From: Euphorbia lathyris
Taxonomy: Eukaryota; Streptophyta; Magnoliopsida; Malpighiales; Euphorbiaceae
Assembly (NCBI RefSeq): GCF_963576675.1
Contig: NC_088911.1
Span: 76,165,256 to 76,229,255 of the forward strand
Reading direction: 5' to 3'
DNA: 64,000 bases
The notes beneath the pieces are model-generated. The model was given only the letters and a program-made list of their open reading frames with translations, was not told the DNA's origin and searched no databases. Made by a program: the position numbers and the translations under genes. Positions 1 to 10,012 of this stretch are shown here, in pieces (position 1 is the first letter of the stretch; every line of letters starts with the position of its first letter).

Positions 1-318
1 TGTTTTTCCCTCGAGTATTTGGCACTTAGTATCATCAAATATAACCTTCCTTCCACTCTTGCAAAGCTGAGCTACGCTTAGAAGATTATACTTGAGACCT
101 TTAACTAAGGAGACTGACTCAATTTTAGGGTTACCTCCGACAGTTCCTGAGCCGACTATCTTGCCCTTTTTGTTGTCTCCAAAGCTTACACTACCTCCTC
201 GTTTAGGCTCTAGTGTGATGAACTGAGTTTCATCACCTGTCATGTGCCTTGAGCATGCGCTGTCTATATACCAAAGTTTTGATTTCTCCACGCATGTCAA
301 GCTTACCTGCATTTTAGA
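1..318 (-). CDS. Copia protease / GAG-pre-integrase start of pol (partial, element A)
   Basis: The frame downstream of the gag stop stays open to the window edge. It reads LWYIDSACSRHMTG, the copia retropepsin active-site region (DSA here where many copia proteases have DSG), then LKYNLLSVAQLCKSG, the GAG-pre-integrase signature. It is in the same frame as gag and separated from it by one TAG at 319-321. Protease would cut the Gag-Pol polyprotein in the virus-like particle. Integrase and RT lie left of the window. Confidence 0.85.
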
Positions 319-2106
319 CTATTCATTTTTAGGTACCCAATCCTTTTTGGGTCCTTTCATGTTAGTGTAAACAGGTGCAAAATCATATTTTAACTTGTGA
401 CGACACACATTTGTGGTATGACCATTTTTTCCACAAAAGCCACACATGGTTACCTTTTGAGGGTGATATTGAGTGTGGTCAGCATTGTTATGCTGAGTAT
501 GCCAGCATATTTTAGTTGTGTGACCTTTCTTACCACAGAGGTCGCATTTGACAGTTTTATTATGCCAGCACACAGCTTTTGTGTGTCCTCTCTTCCCACA
601 ACAGCTACACTGGGTAAACTGTTTATGCTGACCAGTACCAGAGTACTCAGCATGGGATTTATTCTTAGTTGACCTGTTTATTTGGTTTTGTAGGATTGTC
701 ACATCCTTTCTAAGTTTCCTAGACTCAGTTTGAACCTCCACGACAGACTTATGTAAGATTTGCATATTTGTATGTAAGTCTGAGTTGTCCTGGAGGAGAT
801 ATCGGAGATCACTTAGTTTGACCTCCTCAATCTCGTCACAGCGCCTGCTGAGTGCCTTACTTCTTTTGTTACACTTTTTAATTAGTGTATATAAGTCACT
901 CAGAGCATTTATCATTTCATTTCTAAGCAGGAATAGGGATGTTACCTCATTGTTGTTTTCTTCCTGCTCAGAATCTTCAGATAGGTTGATTTGCTCAGAC
1001 TGAGATCGGTCAGCTCCATCGTCTGCCATGAAACATATGTTGGCTGTTTCGTTTTGCTCAGCTTTGGTTGATGTTGACTCATCGCTGTCACTCCAAGTGG
1101 CCATCATTGCCTTTTTGCTTCCATTCTTGTCTTTCTTCAGACTGGGACAGCTTGACTTAATATGCCCAGTTTGATGGCATTCATAACATGTAACAGGCTT
1201 GGAGCTGTCCTTTTTGTATCTGGTGTCACTAGACTCGGCTTTGTATCTGTCTCCTCTCTTGTATGGCCGCTTACCATTTCTTTCATTTCTTCTGAATAGC
1301 TTTTTCATTTTTCTAGTAAACATGGCCATTTCCTCATCATCAGTTGATTCTCCTTCAGTGGAGTCAGCTTTCATCACTAGTGATTTTTGTTTCTTATCCT
1401 CAGATTTTTCTTTAGCTTCAAAGCTTTTCATTGAAATTTCATGAGTCAGCAAGGATCCGATTAGCTCATCATATTTATATGTGGTCAGGTCCTGAGCTTC
1501 TTCTACGGCTGTTTTCTTTGCTTGCCAGCTTTTGGGAAGACTTCGTAAGATCTTCTTCACTTGCTCTTCTTCAGTGAAGATCTTGCCGAGTCTTTTAAGC
1601 TCATTTATTATGTTAGTGAACCTGGCATTCATTGCTGAGATGTCCTCATTGTCGGTCATTTCAAACAGCTCATACAGTCGCATGTGTTGGTTTACTTTTG
1701 ACTCCTTGACCTTGTTGGTGCCTTCATAAGTTATTTCAAGCTTTTTCCAGATCTCCTGTACTGACTCACAACCTGAAATCTTATTGTATTCTGCAGCATC
1801 TAAAGCACAGTGAAGCATATTTATAGCCGAAGCATTATTTTGTAATTTTCTGAGGTCTTCCTCTGTCCACTCAGTTTCACTCTTGATAACTTTCTCGTTA
1901 TCAACAGTTTTATAAGGTATATGTGGACCTTGAACTATTGCAAGCCATGCACTCATATTTGTAACTTGAATAAAGTTCTTCATCCTATTCTTCCAGAATG
2001 TATAATTAGATCCAAAGAATATGGGAGGTCGAGTGATTGATAACCCCTCAGGGAGTATCTGTGTTGTTTGATTTCCTGGAAGGAAACGAGTGCTATTTTC
2101 AGCCAT
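319..2106 (-). CDS. gag: Copia Gag (UBN2-type capsid) with four CCHC zinc knuckles, element A
   Basis: Intact 595-residue Gag, the capsid/nucleocapsid protein that packages retrotransposon RNA. Residues about 30-225 are the copia UBN2-type gag region (FGSNYTFWKNRMKNF, then YDELIGSLLTHE). Four CX2CX4HX4C knuckles are visible: 307-320 (CYECHQTGHIKSSC), 500-513, 521-534 and 555-568. Residues about 395-480 look like a coiled coil. The ATG follows the primer-binding site by about 50 bases. The ORF ends with a TAG directly in frame with pro-pol, so Gag-Pol would need readthrough, or the TAG is a mutation. Copia Gags normally have one or two knuckles, so the cluster of three C-terminal ones is notable. 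Confidence 0.9.
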   Translation of the reverse strand: MAENSTRFLPGNQTTQILPEGLSITRPPIFFGSNYTFWKNRMKNFIQVTNMSAWLAIVQGPHIPYKTVDNEKVIKSETEWTEEDLRKLQNNASAINMLHCALDAAEYNKISGCESVQEIWKKLEITYEGTNKVKESKVNQHMRLYELFEMTDNEDISAMNARFTNIINELKRLGKIFTEEEQVKKILRSLPKSWQAKKTAVEEAQDLTTYKYDELIGSLLTHEISMKSFEAKEKSEDKKQKSLVMKADSTEGESTDDEEMAMFTRKMKKLFRRNERNGKRPYKRGDRYKAESSDTRYKKDSSKPVTCYECHQTGHIKSSCPSLKKDKNGSKKAMMATWSDSDESTSTKAEQNETANICFMADDGADRSQSEQINLSEDSEQEENNNEVTSLFLLRNEMINALSDLYTLIKKCNKRSKALSRRCDEIEEVKLSDLRYLLQDNSDLHTNMQILHKSVVEVQTESRKLRKDVTILQNQINRSTKNKSHAEYSGTGQHKQFTQCSCCGKRGHTKAVCWHNKTVKCDLCGKKGHTTKICWHTQHNNADHTQYHPQKVTMCGFCGKNGHTTNVCRHKLKYDFAPVYTNMKGPKKDWVPKNE

Positions 2107-2153
2107 TTTAGGGATCAGCTCAAGATTGTTAGATCTTTGAATAGTGAGCTTTT

Positions 2154-2166
2154 GGCTCTGATACCA
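2154..2166 (-). promoter_or_regulatory. Primer-binding site (initiator tRNA-Met), element A
   Basis: On the minus strand the sequence TGGTATCAGAGCC lies two bases inside the LTR end. It matches the 3' end complement of plant initiator tRNA-Met, the standard primer of copia reverse transcription, and it fixes the element's orientation. Confidence 0.9.
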
Positions 2167-2168
2167 CT

Positions 2169-3626
2169 TGTTGGTCCCTAGTAATTAGTTCCAAGGGGGG
2201 GTTAGGAACTAATATAACTTTTTTTGCGTTTTGATTATGCTGACCTGAAGTTATTTTAGGAGTTAGTCAGCTCAGCTTTTGGTCAGCACGACTGATTGTA
2301 TAATAAGGCAGTTTTAGTATGATGCTAACTAAGACTGCTTTACTTGTGAGTTGGGAATTGACACTGTTGTGGTCAGCTTCCAGCTCAGCACTCAGATTTA
2401 CTCAGTTTCAGTTTTAACAATTTATAAGCTGAGTAAATATAACTAACAATACATGCACATACATATATATATATTGAGAGAGAGTTCAGAAGTTACTCAG
2501 CACGACTTATCCTGGTTCGGCCTCTCTGCCTACGTCCAGTCCCCAGTTCCTCCTGGGATTTTCAATCCAATACTGAGCTCTTTCAAGGTAGAGCACAAAA
2601 CCCTTTACAAGGCAGTGAGTATGCAAGAGTACGTCCTCTATTCGTCTACTCAACTCCTACTAAGCACTACAACCCAGTACTTAGATTTTTCTACCACTGA
2701 ATGCGTACAACCAAGCACTCAGTACATACCTCTCAATATTACTATTGATTACACACTTGTTCTTTTTCAGGTAAAGAACACTTTAGATGATTATAGACAA
2801 TCAATCTAGCATTTACACAAAGAATAGAAAAGTTGGTGTAAGATCTTTCTTGTTTTTGAGTGCTTTGAATATCTTTCTCTCTTGGATTTTTCTTTTTGTT
2901 GCTTCTGTAGTTGTATCTTATCCAAGAACCACCATTGTCCTTTTATAGATGAATTTCTGGTGATTGAAATCATTTGAGGTGATTTAGCCGTTAAGTCCAA
3001 AACGACTCTTTTAGCAGACATCTTCTGGTCAGCTTCAGTCTGTTCCGCCATTTCCTTTCTCTGTTTGCTTCAGGCGTCAGATCTTTGTCTTCTTGCATAA
3101 GACTTGTCTTTTGTGTCAGTTGTCTTTTACCAATAATCCATAGACCCATGATTCTTGGAATTTGACTTCTATATTTTCGAGGTTTCAATTATTGGTGCAG
3201 AGGATCGGCAGATTTTGTCTTCTTGTCAACGAATCCTTCATTCTTATTCTGACTGTAACTCAGCTTCGTTCGTTTCTGTCGAATGTACAAGTTTCATGCT
3301 GAGGTATTTCTTAGTCAGCTCCGTTCTGTATGTTTTCTCAAGAAGGAGTCTTCTGCTTTGGTCAGCTTTGTTCGGGTGATTTAGAAGGAAGCTTATGATG
3401 CATGTTCTACTCTACTCAGCTTCTTTGTTCTCCCATGCTGAGTTCCATTTCACTCAGCTTTGGCTTTATGCTGACTTTTAACCTGTCTTACTTTATATAT
3501 ATATATATTTGCACTCAATATTGAACAAACTCATTAGTACAATTAAATCAAAGCATTTAAATTTAATTGCCTCTTAATCATGGATGATTTTGTCAAATCA
3601 AAATCTTGTGGAAAGGTGCTTCAACA
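2169..3626 (-). repeat. 5' LTR of SIRE-type element A
   Basis: On the minus strand it starts TGTTGAAGCACC and ends GGGACCAACA, giving a TGTTG/CAACA terminal inverted repeat. It aligns along its length with the LTRs at 4852-6354 and 56812-58302. Both edges are sharp: a primer-binding site on one side and interrupted gag B on the other. It is rich in the pentamer TCAGC (ACTCAGC, GTCAGC) on the plus strand. Confidence 0.9.
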
Positions 3627-4789
3627 GTTACCTCATTATTGTGTTCCTCCTGGTCAGTTTCATCAGAGAGGTCAGCTTGCTCAGAATAAGTGCACTCAGC
3701 ATCATCGGCCATGAAGCATATATTTGTTGTTTCATTTGCATCAGCTTCTGATGAGGTTGACTCATCACTATCACTCCATGTGGCTACCATAGCCTTTCTG
3801 CTGCCCTTCTTGTCTTTCTTCAGCATGGGACAGCTTGACTTGATGTGCCCAGTTTGGTGGCACTCGAAACATGTGACAGGCTTTGAGATGTCCTTCTTAT
3901 ATTTGTTGTCGCTGGGCTCAGCTTTGTATTTGTCATTTCTTCTGAATGATCTTTTGCTGTTCCTGTCATTCTTCCTGAACAACTTCTTTATTTTCCTGGT
4001 GAACATTGCCATTTCCTCATCATCAGATGAGTCAGCTTCGGTGGAATCAGCTTTCATGACAAGTGATTTTTGTTTCTTGTCTTCTGACTTCTCTTTTTCT
4101 TCAAAGTTTTTCATTGATATCTCATGAGTCAGCAACGATCCGATCAGCTCATCATACTTATACGTAGTCAGGTCCTGAGCTTCCTCCACTGCAGTCTTTT
4201 TGGCCTGCCAGCTTTTGGGAAGACTTCTCAAGATCTTCTTCACATGTTCTTCCTCGGTGAAGTTCTTTCCAAGTCTTTTCAGCTCATTTATAATGTTGGT
4301 AAATCTAGCGTTCATTCCCGAGATGTCCTCATTATCATTCATCTCGAACAACTCGTATAATCTCATATGCTGATTTACTTTTGATTCCTTGACCTTGCTT
4401 GTACCTTCGTAGGTTACTTCAAGCTTTTTCCAAATCTCCTGTGCTGACTCGCAACCTGAAATCTTATTGTATTCTGCAGCATCTAACGCACAGTGAAGCA
4501 TATTGATAGCCGAAGCGTTGTTTTGTAATTTTTTAAGGTCGTCTTCTGACCACTCAGTTTCACTTTTAACAACTTTCTCATTGTTAACAGTTTTATATGG
4601 CACATATGGGCCTTGAACTATTGCAAGCCATGCACTCATGTTTGTGGCTTGAATAAAGTTCTTCATCCTATTCTTCCAGAATGTATAATTGGATCCAAAG
4701 AATAGGGGAGGCCGACTAATTGATAATCCCTCAGGGAGTATCTGTGTTGTTTGGTTCCCTAGAAGGAAATGAGTGCTGTTCTCAGCCAT
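3627..4789 (-). pseudogene. gag: Copia Gag of element B, truncated by insertion of element A
   Basis: About 387 residues clearly similar to Gag A, with the same start (MAENSTHFL), the same UBN2-type region and the first zinc knuckle (CFECHQTGHIKSSC). It runs to residues NNEVT and then enters the LTR of element A. Gag A continues at this point with SLFLL and three more knuckles. The last ten residues of the apparent ORF (3593-3626) are LTR sequence, not Gag. The remainder of element B should lie left of the window, beyond element A. Confidence 0.9.
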
Positions 4790-4836
4790 TTATCGGGATC
4801 AGCTCAAGATAGTTATATCTTTGAGTAGTGAGCTTA

Positions 4837-4849
4837 GGCTCTGATACCA
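4837..4849 (-). promoter_or_regulatory. Primer-binding site (initiator tRNA-Met), element B
   Basis: TGGTATCAGAGCC on the minus strand, two bases from the LTR edge, the same as in element A. Confidence 0.9.
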
Positions 4850-4851
4850 CT

Positions 4852-6354
4852 TGTTGGTCCCGTGTGATTAGTTCAAAGGGGGGGGGGGGGTTAGGAACTA
4901 ATGTAACTTTTTCGTTCTAATTAATCTTGCTGACTTGATAATTTTGGTGAGTTTATTAACTCAGCTTTGGTCAGCTTGGCCGATCTTAATGTAAGACAGC
5001 TTTAGTCAGATGCTGACTAAGGCTGTTTCACTTGAGAGTTGGGAATTGACACTTTTGTGGTCAGCTTCCAACTCAATACTCTAATTTACTCAGTGTCAGC
5101 TTTAAACAGTTTATATGCTGAGTAGATATAACAAGCAACACATACACATATACATATATTTAAGAGAGTTAGAAATTACTCAGTATCACTTATCCTGGTT
5201 CGGCCTCTCTGCCTACGTCCAGTCCCCAGAGTCGTCCGGGCTTTTAGAATCCAATACTGAGCCCTTTAAAGGTAGAGCACAAACCAGTTACAAGGCAGCT
5301 GAATATGCAAGAGTACCTTCCTCTATTCGTTTACTCAACTCCTACTAAGTGCTACAACCCAGCACCTAGATTTCCCTACCACTGAGTGTTTACAACCAAA
5401 TACTCAGCACAACACTCTCAATTCACAATTGATACAATTTGCTCTTTTTCAGATAAAGAACACTTTAGATGATTACAAAATAATCAATCTAGCATTTACA
5501 CAAGGAATAGAAAGTGGGTGTAAGATTTCTTTCTTGTTTTTTAGTGCTTTGAGCTTGGATTTTTCTCTCTTGTATATTCTGTAATTCGGCAATGATCCAA
5601 GAGAATTGCTTGTCCTTTTATAGTTGAACCTTGAGGATCAAATGATTTGAATTTAATTTGTCCGTTGAATCCAAAACGGCTCTTTTGGGGGACAAGCTTC
5701 TGGTCAGCTTCAGACGTGCAGGCCAATCTTGTTTTCTGATTTCTTCAGATGTCAGGCTTGTCTTCTTCCTACAGGCTTTGTCTTCTTGCGGCAATTTGTC
5801 TTATAGCAGAGAACAGTTGACCCATGCATCTCGGAATTTGGCTTTTGCGTAATTCCAAGGCTTCGATTATTGGTGCAGACAGTTGTCAGATTTGTCTTTT
5901 AGCTAACAGATCATTCATGCTGTCCTGAAGATCACTCAGCTTTACTTCGCTAGTCATTGTCTTTGATTGTCACCAAATCTTATACTGAGTTTTTTTTTTC
6001 ACTCAGCTTCAATGGTCAGCTTCGTTCTGCAAGATCTAGTTCTGAAGCAGACTTCTTTTATGCTGAGTTCCGTTCCACTCAGCTTCTCTGATCAGCTTCA
6101 ATCTTAAGATGTTGTTTTGAAGATGACGTATCTTCTCTTGTGCTGAGTTGCTCTTCACTCAGCTTGTGTTGTGTTCTCATGCTGACTTTGACCTGTCTTA
6201 ATTTTTATTTCCTTTTGCATTTATATTTATATCAATATTGAACAAATGGATTAGTACAATTAAATCAAAGCACTTAAATTTAATTGTCTCTTAATCATGG
6301 ATTAAACTTAAATGATTTTGTCAAATCAAAATCTTGTGGAAAGGTGTTTCAACA
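4852..6354 (-). repeat. 5' LTR of SIRE-type element B
   Basis: A 1,503-bp LTR with TGTTG/CAACA ends, similar throughout to the LTRs of A and C. On the plus-strand left edge it carries a G homopolymer near 4880. Its right edge abuts copia RT coding sequence at 6355, so element B was inserted in an older copia remnant. The TSD candidate on this side is AAAGT at 6355-6359; the partner is out of view. Confidence 0.9.
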
Positions 6355-7070
6355 AAAGTATCTATAAAATCTAATCCTTCAACTTGAGTGTAACCCTTAG
6401 CTACTAAGCTAGCCTTATACCTCTCAAGAGTGCCATCACTCTTTAATTTAACCTTAAAAACCCAAAGACAAGCTGTTCAAGCTCCAGATCTAGACTAGCT
6501 GCCAAGCTTAGAACTGCTCGAATAGTGGTCATTTTAATAACTGGCAAAAAAATCTCATCAAAATCAATACCTTTCTTCTGTTGAAAACCTTTCACCACTG
6601 GACGAGCTTTGTACTTCACCAACTTTTCGTTTCCATCTCGCTTAAGCTTGACAACTCATTTGTTCTTCAATGCTTTTCTTCCTCTAGGAAGTTCAACTAA
6701 CTCATAGTATGATTTTTGTGTGCAAAGAATTCATCTCCTCTTGCATTGCCTGCAACCAAGATTCTTTGTTTGGATGAGTTAGGACTTCCCAAAAATTCTC
6801 TGGCTCCCCATCATCGATGAGGAGAATGTACTCAGAAGTATGATACTTTGATATGAGTTAATGATCTCTGGTAGATCTTCTAACTTGTCCAGCTTCTGCT
6901 TGTTGGGTGGGTTGCTCCCCCTACTTATCTGTATCTTTTGACTCGTGCTGCTCCATCACTTATGTTAATTCATCATTGAATTGAGCTTGTACTTCTTTTC
7001 CATCTGTCACGTTGTTTGGTGGTGAAGAGATGTGATCGGGAATATCATCAGTCACATATTCAGCTTCTGA
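6355..7070 (-). pseudogene. Chimeric remnant of two copia reverse transcriptases
   Basis: Translated on the minus strand with frameshifts. 7070 to about 6485 gives the start of one copia RT (ESWLQAMQEEMNSLHTK, WVVKLKRDGNEKLVKYKA, KGIDFDEIF, ending DLELEQL). From about 6480 to 6355 the sequence jumps to a segment from an earlier part of another copia RT ([37 protein letters not shown]). The RT order is therefore repeated, which points to a recombined or template-switched copy rather than one decayed element. Element B is inserted right after FIDTF. It contains frameshifts and stops and is non-functional. Confidence 0.75.
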
Positions 7071-7630
7071 TTCTCCGTATGTCTTTTCACGAACGAACAC
7101 GACTGTACATGGACAAATACGACTGTTCACGATAAACACGAATATTCATGAAAGGAGGTGTTTGTTGGTATTTAAATTAATATATAATTTTATTCAAAAT
7201 TTTCCAACAATTAGAGTCACCTCTTTAAAGTCAATGATTAGTGGAAAGAAAAAATATATATACATGTGTCGTGAATTCATTGATCGGGAGTATTACTCCA
7301 GAAGTATCATAAAATCTTCCATTACACTAAGAGGGAAAAGGAAAGAAGACAAAAAGTTGGATGGAAAAATGATAGTTGTCACCCAAAAAATGTTATATAA
7401 AAGAAATAGTTGAAGGAGGTTATATAAAATACCATATTTATTTTAACTATAAAAAATACACTTTCTTTTTATACCATACAAATTAATATGATCATAGATG
7501 CAATAATTAACAAGATGTAAAAGTGTTAACTATATTACACCTTAGTATTGTAAAGATCAAGAAATTTTTAGCTCATAACATAAAAAAAAATCTCGACGTA
7601 GGTAGAAAATTTTAATTGGCAAAGGATCTA
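7071..7630. other. Unassigned AT-rich intergenic stretch
   Basis: The left end (7071-7160) continues copia linker sequence with repeated CACGA words. Near 7155-7225 is an imperfect palindrome (GGAGGTG...TGTTGG / CCAACA...CACCTC). I see no gene in the rest. Confidence 0.4.
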
Positions 7631-9131
7631 TGATAGGGGTCAAAAATCCCTATCTTTTGGTATGAGTTTTAGGATAGTTTTACTTTAATTTCAGCAAATA
7701 AGTAGTAGTTTTTCGCATATAAGTTCACTTTTGTTATTTATTCAGTTTTCACTTTCGTTTTAGCACTTTTATTACTTTTCGTGTCTTTTTAATCATTTTT
7801 GGTCAAATAATGCTAAGTTAACACGTACCTAAGCTTTCGCCTAATATTTTTGGCTAAATTGATTCACCAAATGTCATTATAAAATAGTATGACACTTAAA
7901 TATAAAGTTTGGTGAATCAATTCAGCACTCGGACTAATGTTTGTTAGAGTTTAGTACGTTTTTACAGGTCAATTGCGGAAATGACAACGTCGGCACACAT
8001 CAAAGCCGCGTTTCGGAGCCTTCGGACGTCAACTCGCGAGTTGGACGAGCCAGCTCGATGAACTGGCCATCAAGAGAAGCCTTTGCTCAGCTCGGCAAGC
8101 TGGTCCCCAACTCGTTGAGATGGACCCCGAGAATCAGTCTAACGCCTTAAGTACGAGGATTTCATATTTTCAGTTTTCCAATTTTGAATGTAGCGTTAAC
8201 TTTAGTTGTGAAGCCTATTTTTAGCCTATATATAGTCTTCTCCTTTCAATTGTGTCAATATCTTTTGCATGTGTAATTTAGCTTCCCCGACCCTTGAGAA
8301 TCCATCTTTCTTCCATCTTCCATTGAAGCTCCAAGCTCTATCTCTACCTTTCTTCCATCTTCCATTGAAGCTCCAAGCTCTATCTCTACCTCCAAGGATT
8401 CGAAGGTTCTACCCTTCAGTCCTAGAAAGACGACTGCTTAGTCGTCTGGTTCCTAACAGGGGGATTTCTTCTCTCTTTAGTTTACTTGTTAGCTCTAGAT
8501 CTTTCCTACGAATTCTAGGTTGATTGTATCTGTGATATTTAATCTTGAATCTTTAATATAATTTCTTTATATTTGGTTTCTCAATTGATTTATTACTTTA
8601 TCTGTTTATGCTTGCCTAATTGGGTTAGATCATTCAAAAGTCCAAATATTAGCTAGGATCATATTACGAGTCAAATTCGATTCCCTATAATCGAAGAACC
8701 TATGGAATTGACGACTTCATAGTTGGTAAGACCCAAATTGTCGAACCTTAGAGCTAGCTCAGCTTGTAACAAAGGAATTGCGGGCTAGGGATCTTAGAAG
8801 GATAAGTAGGTTTAATCGTCTTAGACTTGAGCAACTTAGATTAGGTTGTTGATTAATTGTTAAATTAGGTTGAAATTCATATTATCATATCATTTCATAC
8901 CCTCCTTACTTAAATTGTCTAGCTTAAGATCACTTAGGAGTAGATTAACTTAATTACAAACCCCTCAAGTTATCTTTCCACCGTCTAGATAACATTAGAA
9001 GCATAGTAGTTTAGTACTTGCGGTATAAATCATTTGGATTCAATACCTGGACTTGTCCAGATTATTACTTGATAACGACGAGATACACTTATCCCTTAGT
9101 GAACCCTTGAATGTCAGCTCGGGACGCATCA
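7631..9131 (+). repeat. Solo LTR (1,501 bp) with ATCTA target duplication
   Basis: The segment starts TGATAGGGGTC and ends GACGCATCA (TGAT/ATCA ends). It is flanked by identical ATCTA at 7626-7630 and 9132-9136. No coding or internal region is present, so this is most simply a solo LTR left by LTR-LTR recombination. The plus-strand CTATATATAG at about 8226-8236 is a plausible TATA box, which suggests plus orientation. A 46-bp motif (TTTCTTCCATCTTCC...) is duplicated in tandem at about 8308-8395. A Ty3-gypsy origin is likely but not shown. Confidence 0.75.
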
Positions 9132-9136
9132 ATCTA

Positions 9137-9948
9137 TTAAAAGGTGTCTGATGAGCCTTGAAATCGAAAAATCGGACAAACTATAAAAAAAAAAAAAAAA
9201 AAACATAAAACAATCCCAACAAACATAAATCATCACTATTTATATTTAGTTTATTTAGATAAAAAAAAAATAGAAGAAACCACATTAAAGCAATGGTAGG
9301 GCCAAAAATCCATACTTGGTATCTAATTTTAGCCCTGCGGCCATAGAGATAGGGGGCAATTTTCTAAAATCTAGTCCATTTGACGCTAAAAAACCTAACA
9401 CATTAAGATTTCCTCGTTGAGGGCTAAGAAAATTAAAAATATATTGAAGATAAAATGTGTGAAATAGAGGTGATGCATCTCTTTTTATATATGTCTCATT
9501 CAAGTTGTAGGGTTGTTCTTGTATAAATTTATTAGGCCTTTTTCATGTTTCATAGTTTTGGAAATTGGAAGATAGTATATGTGAATTAAAAAGTCTGACA
9601 ACAAAAAGTCTTACATAAGTTAATATGAGACACTAACACTTAATATGCAACATTCTCGGGTTCGAATGCTTCAGTACATATATATAGCTAAATTGGAAAG
9701 AAATGTGCATGTTGTGATTTATAGAGTTAATTTGGAAGTTTATGAAACATTTATTTCTTAAAAATGTCTGAATTTTAGTATCTAAAGTTTCAGCTGAGCT
9801 TGAATTTCTCAACCACCAAAATCTTATTCTGAATAAATCCCTTAAGCAAGCAACAGTCTGGAGAGTTTTATTTTATTCAGTTAATCTGTTGTTTTTGTCC
9901 CTTCAAGCGGAGTTCCTTTTTGCTCACTAACATGAATATATGCCGATT
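9137..9948. other. Intergenic stretch without recognisable genes
   Basis: It contains a poly(A) run near 9185-9203 and ordinary AT-rich sequence. The short ORF at 9285-9503 has no features of a real gene. Confidence 0.4.
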
Positions 9949-10012
9949 ACAATTGCTTTTTTTTTTTTTTTTGGGTAGAAACAGGAAAGGAAAACAAACA
10001 AACAAAGAACAA

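Larger units (their letters stand above)
1..3626 (-). mobile_element. SIRE-type Ty1-copia retrotransposon A (5' part; continues left of the window)
   Basis: Minus-strand element seen from its 5' LTR (2169-3626) through the primer-binding site, gag and the start of pro-pol at the window edge. It is inserted in the gag gene of a second element of the same family: the coding sequence of that gag stops at the LTR edge at 3627. The presumed 5-bp target duplication is GTTAC at 3627-3631, but the other copy lies outside the window. The lineage call rests on the gag type, the initiator-Met tRNA primer site and the related element C, which carries an env-like ORF as SIRE/Maximus elements do. Confidence 0.9.
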
